Below, piece by piece: positions 60,430 to 64,000 of a DNA stretch of 64,000 nucleotides. Each line of letters starts with the position of its first letter. Positions within the stretch are counted from its first letter, which is position 1. The position numbers were made by a program, and so were the translations under genes. Below the pieces are notes generated by a model. The model was not told where the DNA came from. It saw only the letters and a program-made list of their open reading frames with translations, and searched no databases. This stretch comes from Mycolicibacterium sphagni (lineage in GTDB: Bacteria > Actinomycetota > Actinomycetes > Mycobacteriales > Mycobacteriaceae): contig NZ_NOZR01000002.1 in the NCBI RefSeq assembly GCF_002250655.1, positions 310,001-374,000 of the forward strand, read 5' to 3'.

Positions 60430-61502
60430 GCGACGCGTACCTCAAGCTGACCGCGTTTTTCGGCGAACGCGAGCGCGCCGGTTCCCGCTTCCTGGCCGAG
60501 GAGATGCTGGACCTCTACGCCGAGCACAAGGTCGCCAGCAGCGTGCTGCTGCGCGGCATCGCCAGCTTCGGCCCCCGGCACATCATCCGCAGCGACGAGT
60601 CGCTGACCTTGTCGGAGGATCCCCCGGTCGCCGTCGCCGCCGTGGACACCGCGGCCACGATGGGCGGTCTGATCAATGACGTCGTCTCCATCACCACCCA
60701 CGGTCTGATCACCCTCGAGCGCGCCCAGCTCCATACCACCGAACTCTCCGCCGCGCCGCTGCCCGCGGGCGACGACCCGGTCAAACTCACCATCTACGTC
60801 GGCCGCCGTCGTCGGATCAATGGTGCAGCCGCCTTCTATGCGGTCTGCGATCTGCTGCACGGTCTCGGCTTCGCGGGCGCGACCGTATACCTCGGCGTGG
60901 ACGGCACCGCCCACGGTCGACGACGTCGCGCCCACTTTTTCAGCAGCAACATCGACGTGCCGATCATGATCATTGCTATCGGTACCGCCGTACAGGCGCA
61001 GCGCGCGCTCCCCGAACTCGAGGCCCTGATGTACCAGCCGCTCGTCACTGTCGAGCGCGTTCAAGTGTGCAAGCGCGACGGCCAGCTGCTGGCCCGCCCC
61101 CCGGCACTCCCCGCCATCGATGCTCATGGCCGCCAACTGCGCCAGAAGCTGACCATCCACACCGACGAAGCCACCCGCCACGACGGGCTGCCCATCCACC
61201 GGGCGCTGGTCCGGCAGCTGTGGGAGTCGGAGACCGTCAGCGGCGCCACCGTGCTGCGCGGTATCTGGGGCTTCCACGGTGACCATAAACCCCACGGCGA
61301 CAAGTTCATTCAATATGGTCGCCAAGTGCCGGTGACGACAATCGTCGTCGACACTCCCGAGGTCATCGCCCAGTGCTTCGACCTCATCGACGACGTGACG
61401 GGCCGCCACGGGCTGGTCACCTCCGAGATGGTGCCCGCGCTGCTGCTGCTCGACGGCGACGTGCGCCAGGGCGCGACCGACCTGGCCGACTACCAGTACT
61501 GA
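60426..61502 (+). CDS. Three-copy DUF190 (PII-like) protein
   Basis: 358 residues holding three related DUF190 units: YLKLTAFFGERERAG..HKVASSVLLRGIASFG, VKLTIYVGRRRRING..GFAGATVYLG and KLTIHTDEATRHDG..SETVSGATVLRGIWGFHG. DUF190 has a PII-like ferredoxin fold and occurs beside crcB, often in fluoride-response operons. GTG 60426 overlaps the crcB2 stop (GTGA). Most relatives have one unit; the triplication may build a trimer-like module in one chain (inference). Confidence 0.92.
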   Translation: MSDAYLKLTAFFGERERAGSRFLAEEMLDLYAEHKVASSVLLRGIASFGPRHIIRSDESLTLSEDPPVAVAAVDTAATMGGLINDVVSITTHGLITLERAQLHTTELSAAPLPAGDDPVKLTIYVGRRRRINGAAAFYAVCDLLHGLGFAGATVYLGVDGTAHGRRRRAHFFSSNIDVPIMIIAIGTAVQAQRALPELEALMYQPLVTVERVQVCKRDGQLLARPPALPAIDAHGRQLRQKLTIHTDEATRHDGLPIHRALVRQLWESETVSGATVLRGIWGFHGDHKPHGDKFIQYGRQVPVTTIVVDTPEVIAQCFDLIDDVTGRHGLVTSEMVPALLLLDGDVRQGATDLADYQY

Positions 61503-61546
61503 ATCGTCAGCTGTCGGCCGCTACCGCTGTCCAGTGCTCCGCTGGT

Positions 61547-62404
61547 TCACCGCCAGTCTGCGGCTAGCCCGGCCACCCATGGACCAACGTCCTGCGGATC
61601 CTCCGGTGGCGAGGCGACCAGAACCAGTTCGTCGACTCCCAACTGTGCCAGACGTTCCGCGTCCGACGGATCCGGTTCGCGCAGCGCGACCGCCAACCGC
61701 AGTTCGCCCGGATCACGGCCCGCCTGCTCGCAGAAACGGTGCAACGCCGTCACCTTAACCGCGACGTCGTCGACATCTCGGAGGTTGAATCCGTACCAGC
61801 CGTCACCCCATTGTGCGACGCGACGCAACGCGGCATCGCTGTTGCCGCCGCACAGGACCGGAATCCGGCCCGCCCGCGGTGTGGGATTGACCCTGATGTT
61901 CTCAAAGTTGGCGAATTCTCCCGCGTAGGAAGAGATATCGTCACACCAGATGGACCGCATCGCAGCCACGTAATCGGTGGTGCGGGCGGCGCGCCGCTCG
62001 AACGGGACACCTAGAGCATCGAATTCCTCACGCGACCAACCGATTCCGACACCGAGGGAGAATCGGCCGCCGCTGAGCTTGTCGAGGCTGGCGGCCTGCT
62101 TGGCCACGATCACCGGATTGTGCTCAGGCAGCAGCAGCACCCCGGTGGCAATTCCGATGGTTGTCGTGGCGGCTGCGGCGAACGACAAGCCGATCATCGG
62201 GTCGATCCAGTCCGCGTCGGCTGGCACGGCGATCTTGCCGTCGTCGGCATAGGGATACCGCGACGCGGAGTGGTCGACCATCACGACGTGCTCCCCGGCC
62301 CACAAGGTCGCGAAGTCACTCTGCTCGGCGGCCACGGCCACCGCCTGGATCACCGCAGGTTCTGCACCCGCACCGATCCCCAATGCGTGCAACCCGAGTC
62401 GCAT
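61547..62404 (-). CDS. LLM-class F420-dependent oxidoreductase
   Basis: 285 residues of the luciferase-like monooxygenase superfamily in the F420 subgroup: TLWAGEHVVMVDHS, LDKLSGGRFSLGVGIGWSREEF, GGNSDAALRRVAQWGDGWYGF. Convergent with the DUF190 gene, in the same order as M. tuberculosis (Rv3072c). ATG 62404 is chosen over earlier in-frame ATGs because the family begins MRLGLH. Substrate unknown. Confidence 0.9.
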   Translation of the reverse strand: MRLGLHALGIGAGAEPAVIQAVAVAAEQSDFATLWAGEHVVMVDHSASRYPYADDGKIAVPADADWIDPMIGLSFAAAATTTIGIATGVLLLPEHNPVIVAKQAASLDKLSGGRFSLGVGIGWSREEFDALGVPFERRAARTTDYVAAMRSIWCDDISSYAGEFANFENIRVNPTPRAGRIPVLCGGNSDAALRRVAQWGDGWYGFNLRDVDDVAVKVTALHRFCEQAGRDPGELRLAVALREPDPSDAERLAQLGVDELVLVASPPEDPQDVGPWVAGLAADWR

Positions 62405-62482
62405 ACTGCGCATCATCGCACGCGTCATGATGGTCGCTAGGAATGATGACACGGTGGCCGTGCGTATTCGCGACAGCAGCTT

Positions 62483-62842
62483 CTAGAACTGGATGAAGCC
62501 GCCGTTCCACCAGACACCCCAGGCCGGCAGATCCGCGTTCCAGACCACCGGCAGCCATGGCGCCCACAGCGGAGGCGGCGGCGCGGGGGGCGCCCACGCC
62601 GGCACCACTTCGTCGATCTGGGCGTGATGGCCAGCCGGGGGCAGATACCCCTGTCCTGGCGGGAGCGGTTTACCCGGCGGCCCGGCGGTGCCGCCGGGAC
62701 CACTCGGAACCCCGGGCGCGGGAACCACGGGCGGTTGCGGTGGACCGTTGGGATCGGCCTGAGCGAATCCTGGCCCGGCAGCAGCCAGTGTGATGGCGCC
62801 GAGCGCAGCCGCGAACCCCACCTTTGCAGTTGTCATGATCAT
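62483..62842 (-). CDS. Small secreted Pro/Trp-rich protein
   Basis: 119 residues with a signal peptide (MTTAKVGFAAALGAITLAAA to FAQAD), then a Pro/Gly-rich chain and a Trp-rich C-terminus (WLPVVWNADLPAWGVWWNGG). This type is common in mycobacterial exported hypotheticals. ATG 62842 or 62836. Divergent from the lipoprotein gene by 48 bases. Confidence 0.75.
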   Translation of the reverse strand: MIMTTAKVGFAAALGAITLAAAGPGFAQADPNGPPQPPVVPAPGVPSGPGGTAGPPGKPLPPGQGYLPPAGHHAQIDEVVPAWAPPAPPPPLWAPWLPVVWNADLPAWGVWWNGGFIQF

Positions 62843-62890
62843 GATGCGAACGCCTGTACCCGAGTGGCGCTGTCCGGTAAACACAAGGAG

Positions 62891-63400
62891 ATGCGCAGAA
62901 CGGCTTGGGGCGCGGTGATCGGATTTGCCGTCACCGCACTGACCGGCTGCGGGGACAGCAGCTCCACGACGCCCACGCTGACCACGACAAACACGTCGAC
63001 CACGACGACCACGGCGACGCCAGCGGCTGCCCCGGCATCGCAACCTCGGACCGTGAAGTGGGTGGATCTGAAGGCTGGTGACTGTCTGGCCGACCCACCA
63101 CCAGCAGATCCGGCTGTGGTGACGGTCCCCCTGGTCGACTGCGGTCAACCGCACCTGGCCGAGGCCTATCTGCGTGCTCCGATCCCGGTCAACGCGGCCC
63201 TTGCAGACGTCGCCACCAGCCAATGCGCGACCGGGTTCCAGCAGTACACGGGGACCGCGCCCGGGGCCGCTAAGTACACGTACACCTACCTGATCGACTC
63301 CGACCAGGACCGGACATCCGACAACCCGTACCCGAGCACAGTGATCTGCCTGCTGGAAAGCGCCAACGGGCAACCACTGAACGGTTCAGCCCACCGCTGA
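62891..63400 (+). CDS. Septum-formation-domain lipoprotein
   Basis: 169 residues. Signal peptide with lipobox LTGC (residues 17-20), Ser/Thr/Pro linker, then a septum-formation-like domain: LKAGDCLADPP, VPLVDCGQPHLAEAYLRAP, SQCATGF, STVICLLES; cysteines expected to pair. Start ATG 62891 (aaggag directly before it, spacing zero, so GTG 62915 is an alternative). Membrane-anchored exported protein; not assigned. Confidence 0.78.
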   Translation: MRRTAWGAVIGFAVTALTGCGDSSSTTPTLTTTNTSTTTTTATPAAAPASQPRTVKWVDLKAGDCLADPPPADPAVVTVPLVDCGQPHLAEAYLRAPIPVNAALADVATSQCATGFQQYTGTAPGAAKYTYTYLIDSDQDRTSDNPYPSTVICLLESANGQPLNGSAHR

Positions 63401-63521
63401 CCGGCGCTTAGGTTCGGGGACGGTTGGACCCCGCCAGGCCACCCGGTAGGGTAGATATGTTGTTTCATGAATGCCCAGGTCAAAGCGCGGCCAAATCTAA
63501 CGAATAAGGATTCGATGGCCC

Positions 63522-64000
63522 ATGCGCGCACCCTATGACCCACAGGGGCTCAACCCCGCCGGCTTTGCCGGTGCCAGCAAGCGAGCACTGTCGCTGCTCC
63601 TGATCGAGGACGATCAAGCCGACGCCATCCTGGTCGAGGAATTGATCGACGACGCCGGCGCGGACATCACGGTGGAATGGGCGCCGTCGATCGCCATCGC
63701 TCAACAGAAGCTGTCCGGTGGCCGGCCGGACTGTGTCCTGCTGGATCTCAATCTGCCCGACGCCAACGGCATCTCGGCCGTCGACCGCGTCGCAAAACTC
63801 GACGCCACGCTGCCGATCGTGGTGTTGACCGGCCTCAACGACGAGCACTTTGGCATTTCGGCGATGGCCTCCGGTGCGCAGGACTACCTCGTCAAAGGTC
63901 ATGTCGAGGCGGAGACGCTGCACCGGTCGGTGCTGTATGCCATTGAGCGCAAGCGGGCCGAACTGACCGCCGTCGACCTGCACACCAGCCAAGTGCGGGC
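63522..64000 (+). CDS. Response-regulator receiver protein (3' end outside window)
   Basis: First 159 residues. CheY-like receiver: acidic pocket IEDDQAD, phospho-acceptor Asp in CVLLDLNLPD, Thr in VVLTGLNDE and conserved Lys in YLVKGH. After the receiver a helical linker (AIERKRAELTAVDLHTSQVR) continues to the window edge, as in receivers fused to PP2C/SpoIIE phosphatase or GAF domains. ATG 63522; another ATG at 63515 is out of frame. Confidence 0.9.
   Translation, partial: MRAPYDPQGLNPAGFAGASKRALSLLLIEDDQADAILVEELIDDAGADITVEWAPSIAIAQQKLSGGRPDCVLLDLNLPDANGISAVDRVAKLDATLPIVVLTGLNDEHFGISAMASGAQDYLVKGHVEAETLHRSVLYAIERKRAELTAVDLHTSQVR

Overview
The window is high-GC actinobacterial DNA and almost certainly comes from a Mycobacterium (Mycolicibacterium-type, environmental) chromosome. 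The markers are a mycolic-acid cyclopropane/methyl transferase, two glycine-rich PGRS-type proteins, WhiB, DUF732, Ddn-type and F420/LLM enzymes, an EthA-like monooxygenase, an EspR-like regulator, frequent leaderless starts, and the order pgm–crcB–crcB–DUF190–LLM oxidoreductase, which is also the order in M. tuberculosis. All assignments rest on reading the sequence and on remembered family motifs; no database search was run.

Layout. 1–4.5 kb: partial SDR, SOUL protein, cyclopropane synthase, small secreted protein, and a PAS-ANTAR regulator overlapping a D,D-dipeptidase. 4.5–12.8 kb: an aromatic-catabolic cluster. A TetR repressor diverges across a perfect inverted-repeat operator from a flavin hydroxylase, a C-C hydrolase, an extradiol dioxygenase and an amidohydrolase. 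It is followed by a convergent hydrolase/Baeyer-Villiger pair controlled by a second TetR through another palindrome. 12.9–19.1 kb: small secreted proteins, a secreted serine protease, a flavin monooxygenase and an orphan SigH-type sigma factor. 19.6–24 kb: a GntR-controlled operon (acyl-CoA ligase, class II aldolase-like, amidohydrolase) whose leaderless promoter overlaps the regulator's stop codon. 25–30.5 kb: LppU-like protein, SsuD-like monooxygenase, WhiB, Ddn-like protein, a bicovalent FAD oxidase and membrane proteins. 30.8–32.6 kb: amt–glnK without glnD.

32.6–43.2 kb is an envelope/secretome block: a PGRS-linker protein fused to an endoglycoceramidase-like GH5 glycosidase, a DUF5666 lipoprotein, a large LuxR-family regulator, a VCBS/YVTN-propeller surface protein and a membrane-anchored esterase. 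43.6–50.3 kb: small proteins, an extended EspR-like regulator, an ABC1/UbiB kinase and two coupled TetR genes. 51–54.7 kb looks like accessory DNA: a solitary IS200/IS605-like TnpA with a damaged HUH motif, a PGRS protein without a PE domain, an AT-rich pocket and an aldo/keto reductase pseudogene with an internal deletion. 54.8–64 kb is mostly core: mycothiol-type DinB protein, DUF3297, tRNA-Ala(GGC), MFS exporter, phosphoglucomutase, the fluoride-exporter operon crcB1-crcB2-DUF190, an LLM oxidoreductase, secreted proteins and a truncated response regulator.

The items most worth following up are the PGRS–GH5 fusion, the solitary HUH-variant transposase together with REP-like inverted repeats, the bidirectional operator of the aromatic cluster, the extended EspR-like protein, and the unexplained hairpins in long gene-free stretches.
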